A DNA stretch of 64,000 nucleotides from Morella rubra (Eukaryota; Streptophyta; Magnoliopsida; Fagales; Myricaceae). The notes under the pieces are model-generated. The model had not been told where the DNA came from, ran no database searches, and worked only from the letters and a program-made list of their open reading frames with translations. Positions 22,901 through 35,686 of this stretch are shown here, in pieces (the first letter of the stretch is position 1; every line of letters starts with the position of its first letter). A program made the position numbers and the translations under genes. The stretch lies in the NCBI GenBank assembly GCA_003952965.2, contig CM025853.1:33577300-33641299 (forward strand). The letters run 5' to 3'.

Positions 22901-23992
22901 TTGGTTCTTTAATCCTATAATGGTCTTAAAGGAACAGATTAGGGTCATAGAATTGGGAGAGGATGAGGTGAGGTTCTTGGAGAACGCAGTACTGTTTAGA
23001 AGGAATACACAACACATGGAGGCATTGAAAAATGGCACTTTAGCCCCTCAAGATGCTCTCAGAGCTGCTCAAATCCAGGGGATTAGTCGAAGGTATGAAC
23101 TTCTTTCTTTATTTTGCAGGTAGTTAGAGAAGCAAAATATCTCATATCTAATTTATGCCTAAAAATTCACATCTCCAAACCATAGAAAAGGATAACAGAC
23201 TGTTGGTAGTTCAATATTCATGAGTTTCCCTGTGATTAATGGAGATAGTTCCTGATTTTCCTTCACCGTCTATTTGTGAAGTAAATTTAAGAGTCACAGA
23301 AACTCTGACTACAACCGTGGCTATGAACCTGGATGAGTGCTTGTGCTGCATTTATGTATCCTACCCTGTCATCCAAATGCTGCCGATGCAGAATATAGAA
23401 TTACCATTCATACAATGCAGAATTTGAAAAGATTGCGATCCGGGGTGTAGTAGTTGGATTGGCCTCTCTGGTACCACATTCCAACCAGTAAGACCTAGTT
23501 TGAGTTCCCATGTGTGCAAACCGTGGCGTAAATGGTACCACTTGGATGGACCCTGCCAACAGGCAACAGGGTTTGCAATGTTATCCAAAAATAAAAGAAC
23601 ACATTGCTTTATGCCATGAAACCTTGAAATTCATCCTCCAAATGCTGGCAGGGAAATTGGACCCAATCTGAATCTCACGACAAAGGCAAAAGGAAATGCA
23701 CTGTTGTAAAAGCAATGAAGTTTACTATTGGGATTTCGTTGATCATTACCATATGTCTTTTCTTTTCCTGTCTATTCGACGGGTATAATGTTGGAAGGAA
23801 TATCTTTGACCCTTCTGTTTCTAAAAATGTTCATATTTTTGCAGGATGATTGGAATCATAAGAAGTGTATCGAAGTTTCCCACGTACAGAAGAAGATATC
23901 ACCACATTGTGAAGGTTCTGATCGCGTATTCTGCAGAGAAAGAGCAGCACTATAACGGGTCATTGTCATTAAGATCAGTCGCCTCCTTTTAA
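19989..23992 (+). CDS. Plant-specific multi-pass membrane protein, unknown function
   Basis: Nine exons join in frame to 564 residues: 19989-20079, 20251-20359, 20493-20688, 20810-20943, 21298-21586, 21668-21774, 21909-22083, 22647-23092 and 23845-23992, with GT-AG borders and consistent phases. The N-terminal half carries about seven hydrophobic segments: residues around 10-28, two more within exon 2, a pair in exon 3, and long ones in exon 5 beginning IHIPACIIAGLMGL and TACIPIAGLTILLW. The C-terminal half is soluble and probably cytoplasmic, with WLYLREGTILPK, a Ser/Thr-rich linker and GEDEVRFLENAVLFRRNTQ. The family is recognised as conserved in plants, and some database entries give it an odd 'steroid nuclear receptor' label by similarity, but its role is unknown to me. 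The gene appears intact. The exon 7 acceptor was chosen because only that AG keeps the frame open. Confidence 0.85.
23430..23600 (+). mobile_element. Possible SINE-like insertion in the last intron
   Basis: Within the last intron of the membrane-protein gene, GTAGTAGTTGG and GTTTGAGTTCCC lie about 50 bases apart, spaced roughly like the A and B boxes of tRNA-derived SINEs. No clear poly(A) tail or target duplication was identified, so this is tentative. Confidence 0.25.
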
Positions 23993-24245
23993 CATGCGCA
24001 ACTTCAGCTCAGTGCCTCAAAACTCTTTGTAAAAATCATTTTAATTTGTGAATTACTTTAGTCAATTAATGGTTATAAAAAATTAAAAATCTATTGAGGT
24101 TGAAAGTCCATTCATACCCAAAGCAAAGCATTTTGAACATCTATTGCGATCAATGTTTTTCTTTTTTTCTTCTGATTTTGGTGGTGGGCTGTAGTAGTAT
24201 CCCTTCTCTTCTCGTACCAAAGCTCTGGGTTTCTTTGGGCCACAT

Positions 24246-25104
24246 TCAGCAAAAGAAGTAGCATACACATTTTTGAAATGGCCCAGCCCAACATGAACCC
24301 CTAAAACATTCTCCGGCCGCGGCCTTCTCTGCTTTCACGCATTTATCATCGCAGGACTCAAAGTGAAGGCATGGGCCACGCCATGTTTGACTGTCACGCT
24401 AGCAGAGCGGCTGCAAGCCTTTTGTGGTTTCTATCATAAAAGAACCAAAAAAATAAAATTAAAAATTGCAAGAAATAGAAATATTAACATGCCTTGGTTA
24501 ATTTAGAGGTACAGAATATTTGGGATATTAATTAACTATATTTACCCATACTCGTAAGAGGATGAAATATATATTTTTATTAACATATCAACATTAAAAT
24601 TAAATTTAAAAAAAAAACAAAAAATGACACCCGATCTCGTTGTAGCATACACATTTGTTAAAAGGCCAGGCCCAGCCGGTCGTCTTACATTTTCAGTCTC
24701 GGCTTTCTCAACTTGTACACATTTGTTACGGCAGAAACGTGACACTTTCAGCATTGCCCAGACCACGTTCGACTGTCACGCTCGCATAGTACCTCAAAGA
24801 ATTTTACTGGTGCTATCATATTACGAAATAAAACCAGAAAAAAAGAAGAAGACAGATAAGAACTCCTGCAAACCCATCGAAAGCATTGCACAAACTTTAC
24901 TATGAAACAAGGACAACACCAGATCATATAAAAACCTAAAAACTAACAACATATATATATAATGGATCGGTTTGTTTGGGGGTAGTAAATATTTGGGATA
25001 GAGAAGAGCTAGAGAAGGAGAAGCATATATAAGTAGTACTTACCTGCACTAATTGTGAGGAGAAGGATGAAGATGATGCATAGAGACTTGAGAGTCTTGG
25101 CCAT
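24246..25104 (-). pseudogene. Plant defensin gene with an in-frame stop (copy A)
   Basis: Exon 1 (25104-25044, minus) encodes a 20-residue secretion signal starting MAKTLKSLCIIFILLL and ends at a GTAAGT donor in phase 1. Exon 2 (24430-24246) then reads in frame to TGA. Its cysteines follow the plant defensin spacing: C-x10-C-x5-C-x3-C-x10-C, then CVC and a final C three residues later. The GxC of the gamma-core (GEC) is present, plus one extra cysteine (FRGSC). Defensins are small secreted antimicrobial or signalling peptides. Directly after the first cysteine the codon is TAG (24399-24401), which would stop translation before the defensin fold. A second, differently damaged copy of exon 2 lies between this one and exon 1. 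The gene therefore looks decayed. Readthrough, or a sequencing error at one base, are the alternatives. Confidence 0.7.
24606..24812 (-). pseudogene. Duplicated defensin exon 2, frameshifted (copy B)
   Basis: This minus-strand segment is clearly similar to exon 2 of copy A over roughly 190 bp. It follows a TGATAG acceptor at the matching phase and keeps LCERDSRTWSGQC, the first two cysteines with the ten-residue spacing. A frame break then occurs: the next codon is TGA, while the continuation FCRNKCVQVEKAE lies in another frame. The later cysteines of the fold are lost (GTA, Val, in place of the fifth). It has no signal exon of its own and sits in the intron of copy A, which suggests a tandem duplication of exon 2 followed by decay. 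Confidence 0.6.
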
Positions 25105-25188
25105 GTTTCTCCAGCTCCCTAATGAGAAAATTAATATGAATTATGAAATTTAGGGCTCTTTATGGGAAAAGTTATTAACTTTGGTCCA

Positions 25189-25197
25189 TATTTATAG
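25189..25197 (-). promoter_or_regulatory. Candidate TATA box of the defensin locus
   Basis: On the minus strand CTATAAATA lies about 85 bases upstream of the signal-peptide ATG at 25104, a typical core-promoter spacing. It implies that the promoter may be intact although the coding exons are damaged. Confidence 0.5.
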
Positions 25198-25199
25198 AT

Positions 25200-27600
25200 C
25201 GTAGCTAGCTAGCTCCTTTAAAATAATAACGCCAATATATGATCAGCTCCTCCTTTGAATTATGTGAAAAGCCGTACGTTCAACATTAATTTGAGGTCCA
25301 CAACATGATGGTTAACTAGATCATATTCTAATCAAATTAGCAAATAATTGTATATAGGAAACCAGGGTTGGAAAAGAAATTGATCCAGGAACGAAGGAAA
25401 AGACAGCTCGAAACTTCAAAACGTTCTAGATGAAACTTTGTCTTATCCCCCCAACAAAACTGTAAAATAGGGAGTGCGTTTCGGACTCTAGATCCAAGAA
25501 ACGCCGACGGCCTGATGACGCCACCTTCATCTGTTGCTTTGTTGGCTATTTGCTATTGGCTATCGCTTGCATGTTACATGCAATATCAATCGTTGATTTT
25601 GTTAGCACGACCAATACCTTAATTAATTAATTATGACACCCGCACACAATATTGTCTGCCTTATTTAAAAGGGCCGCCTGCTTGTAATTCTCTTCTCTTT
25701 TGTTTCTTCCTAGACTCTCTCTCTCTCAAACTTCAAGAAATTCTTTTTTTTACTCGCCTGCAAGCCCATACAAAAGCCTTCATTTTTCTTTTCAATGGGG
25801 AATTCATGTATAGTGACAAGTGGGAGTAAATATATGCATAACAGAATTTGAGGGGCCATCTACTCAAAATAAAAATGTTTTAGAAGGGACGAAATTGAAA
25901 AATATTTTAAAAACTCATGAAAGATTTTTCCGAAGCCGGGGGCCCAATTACTCCCTCTCACCCCGTCCTTGGACCTTGACAAACCCAATCAAAAACTGTT
26001 AGTTTCTGCATTAGCAGAATTTGATTTGAATTTTTCATATGGACCTAGTCGGCTCTCCGGTCATGGTATTCAAAAATTGTGTGCTTGCTTTTATATAAAC
26101 CGCTACACTTCTTTGATGTTTTTGTTCTCACTTCTTGCTTCCACCTCTAGTCATATATAAAAGCCAAATAAATATATATACAAATTTTTAAAATAAAATA
26201 AATAAAGACGGAAGCAGAACATTTCTTCAAGGTTGGAGACAAATCAAAATGTGTCAAACTTCAAAGAACCTCTTGAGTAAACAAATGCGCATATTATTTT
26301 TTTTTTTTTTTTAATAAAAACCTAAAAAATAACATTCTTTAAATCTAAACTTGAACTGGGCTTAATATAAGTAATTGATCCAACAAAAAGACAGGAAATA
26401 TTACGATCGAGGGGGATCGATCCGCACGAAATTATAAGTCCGTACGTGGCCGGCATTTACTTTCTCCTTTTTGTTTTTTTTTTTAAAAAAAAATTTATTT
26501 TACCCTGCAAGGCTGCAGCTTGTAAGCATCTCTTGAATAATTGCCCTCGCAAAGACTAAACCAATAATCATACCGCTACGTGCATGACTCAGAAAAAACA
26601 ATCATACCAGTACGTGAAGACTGAAGAGCGTTCCTTCCTCCCATGAAAACAAAAATGACGGCCAATGAGAATGGCTGTAATTAGCCCCGGCCTATATCTT
26701 TAGGTCCGGTCCCCCTACGTCCCTAACTGAATACTCATGAGGACCACCACTCCCCAACCATATCATCTACAATCTCTGCCGGCCCTTGGCAAAATTTGAT
26801 TACTAAAATCCCACTGCAGGATATTATACGTTTGTGTATATTTTCTTTTTATAGAAGATAAAGATTATTTTCTTGGGGGTTGAGTTCTTAGCCAGTCAGG
26901 CTGCCTACCCTTCGAGTCGCGCGGCCTCTTACAAATATTTTTCTACTATTATTTTCAAAAAAGAACTTGAAAATCACGTATGGGAAAAACAGCAGTTAAT
27001 TTGTTTTATTCCGTCCTTATTTTTCGGTTCGTGTACCTTGAAAGAAAAAGGTCCATTGCTTAAGCCTGTGAGGTACGATCGCACATGGAGGATAAGATCA
27101 GCTTTCCCAATCCACGACACGTGTCCGTGACTTACACGGCATGGTGAGCTTACCTGCCCCACTCTTGCCCAACACGTCAAACACCGTCACTCATATCCAG
27201 CATGCGATTTTAGTGTTCAACTAAATAATTCATCCCTTTATAATTTTTAGATATTTCTATAAATATTCAAAAAATTAAAAATTAAAAAAACAAAAACGAA
27301 AGTTCTGATAGAAAGTGTAGCAGAGATTTTGCAGAGAAACAAACACGAAATTTAGGGACTAAGATCAAACAGAAATGGAACTCTGTTATTGAATTGTTTG
27401 TTTTTTCCCACGAGAATTCTGAAATTTTCTTCCACAGAACGGTACACAAATAACAAACAGAGAGCGCTTCCTTCTGCCTGATAAAAGAGAGCTGACCTGT
27501 ACATATGTAGCAGAAACAAAGGGAGGAGAAGGGGGAAAAAAAAACACAAAGACCGACCTAGAGAAAGCTGAAATTAAATAAATTAGCAGAAGCCGAAAAA
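25200..27600. other. Gene-free region between the defensin locus and KRP
   Basis: AT-rich intergenic DNA with poly(T) tracts (about 26297-26312 and 26470-26484). Short open frames (for example 26873-27130) match nothing I recognise. Sequence just before 27606 is the presumed 3' UTR of the minus-strand KRP gene. Confidence 0.4.
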
Positions 27601-27605
27601 CGTGT

Positions 27606-28806
27606 TCATGGCTTTAATCGAACCCACTCATAACGTCCTTCCAACGGCACGTCGTTGACAATGTCGAAATTGTACCTGCAACGGGTTTCAGAGTTTCAAA
27701 ACTCTTAATTCAATGTCCAGCGTTTGGTTACCGAGAAACTTCCGGAAGAAAAAGAGAAGAGAAGAGCAAAGTTCGAGCCTCTTGCTGTTCTCTTTTCTTT
27801 TACGACTTGCTCGTCAACATTTTCTGTTTCTTAAGAAAAGAAAAGTACTATAAGAGTTATTTGTGAACTTACTTTTCGGCGAAGCGTTTTTGCATGTCAT
27901 TCTCGGCGGCGGCGAAGAATTCGTCGATCTCAGCCTGCGTTGGCCTCTTCACCACCGTTGATCCGGTGCGAGAGTTCGCCTCTGTTGGCTGAGCCGTTGC
28001 TTCCCGGTTTGTCGACTCCGCTCGAAGCTCGCTGGACGGAGTCGTCTCTCTCCTGGGAGAAGATGCCATTTACGTGTGAGAAATTTAAAAGGTACATAAT
28101 ATACGCATGTACTCAGTACATGTATTTATAGTACGTGCGAGACATACAATTTGAAACCGAAAATAACTTAAATTGAAGGAGACCGTTTGGATCACATTTC
28201 TTTTGAATTTCGAATTCCAGTTTCCTGAGGAACAGCACTGCAGCACTAGGAATTCAGAATTTCTAATATTTAAGAGTATTTATGAAAACCTTTCTCTGCA
28301 GCAACTATACGTAGATGTTTCAACTTCGGCACTCCCTTCCTGCAAATAATAAATTCAAAATTAACACCAGAAAAATTGAATCGAAGAGCAGCAATTAAAG
28401 CGCGAAACGAAAAAATTCTTCAGAGAATTGAATTGAATTATCACACAACTGAATTTATGACCTGCAGATCTACGAATTCGATTCTCGCTTCCTCCGGAAC
28501 AAGCGAGCTCGATCCGTTACTTGAGCAACACGAACTAGTGGCGTGATCCGAGCTATTGCTGGAGCAACGACGTTCCTCCGTCGAATCTGGCCGCATTTCG
28601 AGGCGTCTCCGGCTTTTTAGCTGCACATAGGATGAGGTGGATGAGGAGGAGAACTTCAATTCCTCGGTGTAGAGCTTCCTTCTCTTAGTGGGGCTATCTG
28701 AGCTGGTGGTCTCCATTGCCAGAGCTGCTCGTGCTCTGGTCCTCACGCCTACCTGAGCCACCTCCATTACTGCAATCTCTGGAATTCCCTTACACTTCCT
28801 CACCAT
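27606..28806 (-). CDS. KRP: KRP/ICK-type cyclin-dependent kinase inhibitor
   Basis: KRP proteins bind cyclin-CDKA complexes in the nucleus and restrain the cell cycle and endoreduplication. Four minus-strand exons, 28806-28462, 28339-28290, 28052-27873 and 27675-27606, join in frame to 214 residues with GT-AG introns. The N-terminus starts MVRKCKG and continues GVRTRARAALAM, a KRP1/2-like start. A basic PTKRRKL may be a nuclear signal, and YVQLKSRRR is a family motif. Serine-rich low-complexity sequence fills the middle. RRETTPSSEL and the conserved C-terminal CDK- and cyclin-binding domain follow (AEIDEFFAAAE, QKRFAEKYNFDIV, PLEGRYEWVRFKP). The length is normal for the family and there is no damage. 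Assignment to KRP1/ICK1-like rather than another member is tentative. Confidence 0.93.
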
Positions 28807-31800
28807 CTCTTGTCTCTTCTCCGCGGAATTTCACTGTGTTTTTTATTTTCTGGTTTGTTAGTTTTAGAGAGAAAGAGAGAGAGCCTTTGTGTTTGATAGC
28901 GATGGTGATGATGACGAGTCCGTTGGACGGTTCGGATGGCTTTTAAGGGGGCTGTTAGTTTTAGCGTTGGTGGTGGTGGGGGTCCAGTCTGCGTTAACAG
29001 TGACGGGGAATCTCTAAACGGGAAAATTGACGGCGCCGTTATGCGGATCGGGGAACATAGATGTTTGGGCCGAACGCTCAGCTATTTGGCTTGCGCCACG
29101 TGGCTGTAATGACGCTGGCAGAACTGGAGAAGAATTTATTCTTTCAGCAGCTTTTCTATTGAGACCGTACTGGCAGGATAGAATCGGTGCGGTTAGGATC
29201 ATTATTAAGGTTAGAATGTGAATTCTGTTTGGGTATAGTCATAATTGAGTAGGAAAGAATCGGTGATTCGGTGCGGTTAAATCATAGTTTATATGCGTTC
29301 TTCAGTCTACTGATCTGAAGCGAACTTATTGCGTACGGGTTTGATTACTCATTTACCCTTAACGTACTATCTGATTATGGAACGCCAGCTAAAACTTTTT
29401 CGTACATTTTATAAATATATTTCGATATATATATGTTTCAGATGTGTATGTAAAAACTAAAAGGAATAGTAGCTATTATATATTTAATTAATATCTGTAT
29501 AAACCGAAAGCTCTACTTTACAAGTCATATAAAGCAGGCACTTTCTTTACGGTACGACCTTTTTTCCTTTAACCAATCCAAAAGATATCCTATGATCCCG
29601 TAAATTCTACAACTAGGGTAGACTGAAACTTTAATTCTTTTCATAGCCAGAACTTAAAAAAAATAACCATACTAGGACAAAAATTAAATGCATAAATACG
29701 ATGCACTTAATTATGGGGAGACATGTCACACATGGACAATTTAATTTAGGGCCATAGAAATTAATGTAGCATGCAATGCGGAGGTATTACACACTCGATA
29801 CAGTGTCACACGTTCGTCACGTCGCACATGGGGTGCTCAATTTTATCTAGGCCGTCCAATGGTACACAAGATAGACCACAGCCGTAAAATTTTGTGCAAA
29901 ACTCCTATGCCGTCCAAAATTACCATGCAAAATACATCATATATAGGACATTGGGTAGTTAGATACGTCCAATTTTCCGGCGGAGTTGTGGATCAGCTTC
30001 TTGTTATCCATCATTGCTCCTAGCTAGCTATAGCACATGAGACACGTACGATATCATTCCATAGCAGACCACATGCTAATTGTCACTAATGTCATGTCTA
30101 TATTATGTAGCACGTGCGCCCATCAATTGCACTACAAGTGGCAGTATTTAGAAGTCATCAATTTTGTTCGCTCTGAGATTCCCAAAGGAGTACTTGCAAA
30201 GTTTAGAACCATTGATGACAACACAGCTACCTACTTGTTTGGTTTTGATCTTTTCTTCCTTTAATATATTGACAGAGAAGCTACGGGTCTAATAGCATCC
30301 TTTCTTTTATATTAATTAAAATTTATAATTGTGTAATCCCAGTCATGTGACACAGATTTGAAGGTTGATTTTATTTAAGAGCACACATTGATGGATTTTA
30401 GTAATTAAAGAGTTCAATATAACAAATTTAAAAATAATTCAGACGTGCATAATTAAGTTTTTCCTACTTATATAGGACTGAGAATTCTGCCATCTTTTTA
30501 TATTTGTACCTTCACGACAAAATTGCCCTTTCATATAATTTGAGGAGCACTCAATAATGCAAAGTAGAACCATGGGAACAAAGGAATACTGAAAGAAAAG
30601 CATTTCCAATATTTTCCTAAAGGAAAACATGAACAAGCAGAGCGAGAAAGACTTTTCACAGAACGTGGGGCACTTTAATGATTGATAAAGCACTCCTCTG
30701 TTAATTTACTAAAATATACATCATTAGAGATAAAGTGAATGCTAGTGATCATAGTTGTGGTTCAAATTAAAGGTACCTAAGATCAAGGTGCCCGATCGTA
30801 CCCATCGTGGAAGATAATGGAGCTTTTAATAATTAATTTGTATTTACAAACAGAATTCTCGGTCAGATTTAATTGGCAGAGCTACTTAGAAAAGACTAGT
30901 ACACGTAATATTGGGCTTGCATCCTTAAAAGCTTAAGTTTGGTTCCTGGCCCAGCTCCTTGATTATTGTCTCTCTTTTTGAGTTCTGAGCTACGATCGCG
31001 ACCACGGCCCTCAGATCAAAGAGATCATGGAAGATAGGTACGTCAAAGTAAAGATTCCTTCAAATAAGATAATGAAAAGGTGTGCTTACAAAAAGGAAAA
31101 AAATAAATAATGAAAAGTTGTTGGGCACAGGCACATGGATCGGAGTGAGTTTTGGCACAGAAAACTAGAACAATATTTCGACTTGCATGAACATTGAGGT
31201 GGCAGACCGGCAGTCACGTAAAGAACACCTCAGCACCTCTACTAACGTTAAAGATTCAACCTTTTTAATGTAAAAGTGCTTTTGGGGTTTGCTTTAGTTG
31301 AACCTATAGCTGCAAGTATATCTGCAAATTAACCCTACTTTTATTTTCCAAACTATTATAATTTCTATATATTAATTATACATCATGATATCTTCAAATT
31401 CTCTTGTATGAATATTGTTCGTTATGTTTTAGACTATTCTTTTACGAATTGTTGATTTAATCTGCATTAACTGAGAATTAGGGTTTATCTAGTGTGAACG
31501 AAGATGGAGTTTAATGGATTCGATCTTCACCCGGATCGATCTTGAGAATCTTCAAAGCAAAGTCTTTTTCCACCTCTTTGTTGTTGGGTTTGGATACGAC
31601 AACCGATGGTACTTGAGATTAACAGTAAAAGAGAGAAGGGAAATTCAAATCCATGGGCGCGGGAGAAGGCCAAACAGAGCAAGTTACGGGTTTTTATGCC
31701 ACACCCACATGATATACCTCATGTAGAGCGCGAGCGGGAGATCATTGCTCGGGTCTAAAAATAGCAGAAAGTAGCATTAATAAAGCTACAGATTTGGTTT

Positions 31801-34800
31801 CCAAAACTCTCAGCAGATTCAGTCGGGCTAATCATTCTGCAATGGCCCTGCCATGGGGACGAGGTAGGCGCGATTTCAACCAAGTGCTAGTGCGACCAAG
31901 GACAGTACCACAAGTGCACATCTGAAAAACCTGACCAGGCGCTTAGAAAAGAAAGAAAAAAAACCTGACCAGTCGGTCACTGACTTGGGTTGCTAGTTGC
32001 CACTCATACGATCGAATTAAGCCAGACCTTTATTGGCCTACACAAAAAGAAGACCCTTTGCTGTACTGCCGTTTACTTGTTTACTTTATGTTAAAGAAAC
32101 GTCGAATCCTAAACAATTGCCAAGGGGATCATGAAGAATATAGTAGGACTATTTCTCAATTATGCTAATTCCAACGTTGATTGATGACACTCGAGTTTAG
32201 GTCAAACGTCATTAAATGGCGGTGGATCCGAGACAGAGTAAAAAACGAGGAAAGAGCATATACAATAATGGTTATACTTTACATACCATTCTCACCATCC
32301 AAAAGGGACCCCAAAGAACTTTAGGGTTTGCTATCTCTTTAAGTTACTAAACAGTGGAAAGATATGTATAATTACCAGACTGTCATGCATAAAAGAAATG
32401 GAAAAGAAAGAGAGAGAGAGAGAGGAGAAGGAAAGTGGAAAAGCAAACATGTGGATTTCAAGGTATAGAAGTAAGGTTGAAGTTAAATTTAGAAATGATA
32501 GGGGGCCAGATCATGAGCTTTTCGAGAGGGATGCCTTTCATGTCCAAGACATGTTCGTTCAATTTATAGTGCTCAAATGGTCCTCTCATTTCCAAAAGCA
32601 CACCCTTTTTTCTTTCCAATGTCAGGCCTCGGACAGTTCTTGGACCCCCTCTTCCTTTTAAAAGGAAGTGGCTTTTGCGGCTTACGTCGTTTTGCTCTTT
32701 TCAAAGTTATACAAAAATTAGGCTTCGCCAGAAAAAATGAATGGCCTTGGGGAACGTTCCTGACTGCATGGTTCTGATTCTCGAATATTGCTCATGATCG
32801 CAATCTCCACTTCATCAAAATCTTGTTTTTTGGCTCTGGGATTTTGCCGCCTGTGGTTCCTCAAGTGGGGTTTCGGTGGCTTATTAGATTGCTGAGTCGT
32901 AGGTCTTGGGAAGAAAAGGTGATGGGATTATTGGTGGGATCCGCTTCTACAAAAGCTATTGGCGGGTCTAATAATGCAGTTCCGTTTGTTTATAAGTTAC
33001 ACGATTTTTCGCTGAATCATATTTTAAAAAGGAAATAATGATCTTTTAGGATACATCATAAGCCTCGAGCTAGCTACAAGGAAAGCAGCTTCGGCTTCTC
33101 TCTCAATGAGCTCAAGTGAAATGTCTATAAATGCCTTTCATCTTTTAGAAGTAAGAGAAAGATCGAGAGACAGCATTTAATGGCCGGCACGTTTGGCACA
33201 TTAACAGCACCAATCATAAGATATTACAAGATGATATATACCACAAGAATGAAGAAAATATAAAAATAAATGAATGACAGTAAAATAAGGGAAGTGCAAG
33301 AAACACTTTTAAATTTCCATTTCTTATATATTATCCAAATCAGTATCGGGAACGCTGAGCCAAAAGATACTCATAAGAAACATTCAAACGCAGCTTTTAC
33401 CGTCTTCATAGGGAGCTCTATAAAACCTAAGGTTAAAAGTTGCATGGATTGATTCCTTAACCGTAGATAATGGCAGTCAGAAGGGTTAAAATTTCCTAGT
33501 GCGTGGTCCATATCGAAACACTGATATATCTAAAAGATGAAAAGTGGAATCCATAGCTCACAATGTGAAAGGCACTGTAAGAGAGAAACAAAGAGTACTC
33601 AACGTCCATAGAAGAAGGTCATTAGGTGAACGCTCCTATTAGAACCACGAGCAATGGCGCCTTTCCAACTTGTAGTCTCCACCTCCTTTATTTTTCCTAG
33701 CTACTCGGTAAATGAATATAAAACGTCATATTCTATCTGCCGGTCAACGCGAGGATGGCCAAAAAGACAATAACAAATGTCTGCATTATAGCGCCAAGAT
33801 GGGATTGATTTATGCATTTGGGGTCACTAACTTTTGAAAAGGATGAAAGAACTTCATTCTAAGAGACCAATTGCCAGCTCCAATCTCCCAATACTGTGGT
33901 GCATTCTGAGCCAAGTAGCACTGTTGCCATGCCGGGGTTCCAATTTCCATGCAATATCCCTCATGGCTCCAAGTTCTCATTTAACCTCTCAAGTCTCAGC
34001 CTACCATCTTCTTCGGCCTGCACCAAAGTCACCCGAATGCATCGATCGCTGCTGTCTCGCCAATCCAGCTTAGCGACACGTGCATGTTGAAAAAAGGCCC
34101 ACTTTCTCATGCAATCGCAGGCCCTTCAATTTCCTGACCCCCTGTCATGATACGGTGATGTAGCAGACGGTTGCTTTTGATCAGTTCTTAATTCAAAGGT
34201 TTTTTCTTTGGTACTGCGTACCTGCAGATGGGGTTCAAATACCGTACCTAGGCCCTGCAGATGTACTAAAACCGACTTTGATTGATTAGCCCCCATCGTC
34301 GATGGCATTGTTTTTTTTTCTTTTTTTCCTCTCTAAATGTTTTAAGCAATTCACAAATAACCAACGCTAGATATTTTAAAAAAAACACCCAACAAAATCT
34401 TTTTTTTTTTTTTTTGAGAAAAAACCCATTAAAGTCGCTTTTCATTTTGCCTTTCATACTTATTTGGGTAAGTATTTTAATATTCTGGTTGAGACTGTTG
34501 GGCGCCATTTTCTCGACGATAAAAATTAAATAAAAAGGATATTTAAAAAGCCCGACAGGCCGACGGTCAATCATTCAGACAATTTAACGTGCGCCGTATG
34601 GCCAATCACCGTCAAGCAGACGCGAAGCGTGGGAACTCGAATGTGGTAGCCGATCGACCTCCCGACACGCCGTGTGGGCCTCCCGTGAATGTTGCACAGA
34701 AATTTACCCAGTAGCTTTTGTAGGCCCCTTGGAGATGGGCCAGCCCTAGCGTCAGAGCGACTGACCCAAAGTATCTCTGCAGCATCGGATTCCAAAAACT

Positions 34801-35686
34801 TGTCGTCGAGAAAGGGCATCGAAAACGACGGGTCTTTGTGGCATGGGCTTCGCTGCATTTTATTGCGGGCGGGCGACGTCAAAGATTAATAAATCCAACC
34901 ACAAGTTTCTTGTCCCTCAGAAATTTCTAACACGTCGTAATCTCCCTTTTCCCTTCATTATAAGTTATTGCTTGGCCGTAGTACTCAATAGAACAACAGA
35001 AGTTGATGCTTCGAATTATACTCTCTCGCTTTCTGGAGGCATTGTCTTCTACAAAGGGCAAACTTGGTAGTGGTTTGTGTTGTAGTGAAATACCTTTAGT
35101 TTGTGATTCTTTCACACATTTCATTTGGATTCTAGCAGGTTTTGTTTTGTACCCAATACCCAATTGACTGAGTTTGGTTATTGTGTCTACAAGTTTTGAA
35201 AAATGGAAAAAATATTCAAATTTTTTTTTTCTCGAGCAGTCCTTCTCTTCTATTTTATTTGATCCTGCAGCCTCCATCCCTGGTAGCGTCAATGGTGGAA
35301 AAAAATGGTTGGCTACGAGAACGAGTGTTCGAGTTCCCTAGCGATGGTATTATTTGGATATGGTGGTGTACGTGTAACGTAATCTATATGCATGGCAGCA
35401 TGGGATCCACCGCTGTTGTCGTTTTGTAATGGCATCAGTATCTTATCCTGCTCGGATCCTTTTGAGATCTGTACAAGCGTACGTGTGTGTTTTTTTATGA
35501 TCGTAAACCAATATTGCTTTAGAACTTCGGTCGTGCGCTACCATCACATGCCAATCGAAACAAGCAATCATGATCGAAGCCTCTAGTACTGCCCCGTGCA
35601 AATTTGTCTTGACTCCCTCCAACGCTGTGTTCTCCGACGACAGAAATGAAATGGATGCATGAGTCGTAACTTGTGTCCCTTTTATT
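28807..35686. other. Long gene-poor region
   Basis: About 6.9 kb without a gene I can support. The first few hundred bases are the KRP promoter and leader (GA-rich near 28866-28883). The rest is AT-rich with a GA microsatellite at about 32405-32424 and poly(T)/poly(A) tracts around 34310-34420. Short open frames (for example 31514-31726, 32398-32661, 34571-34882) overlap others and resemble nothing known. Confidence 0.4.
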
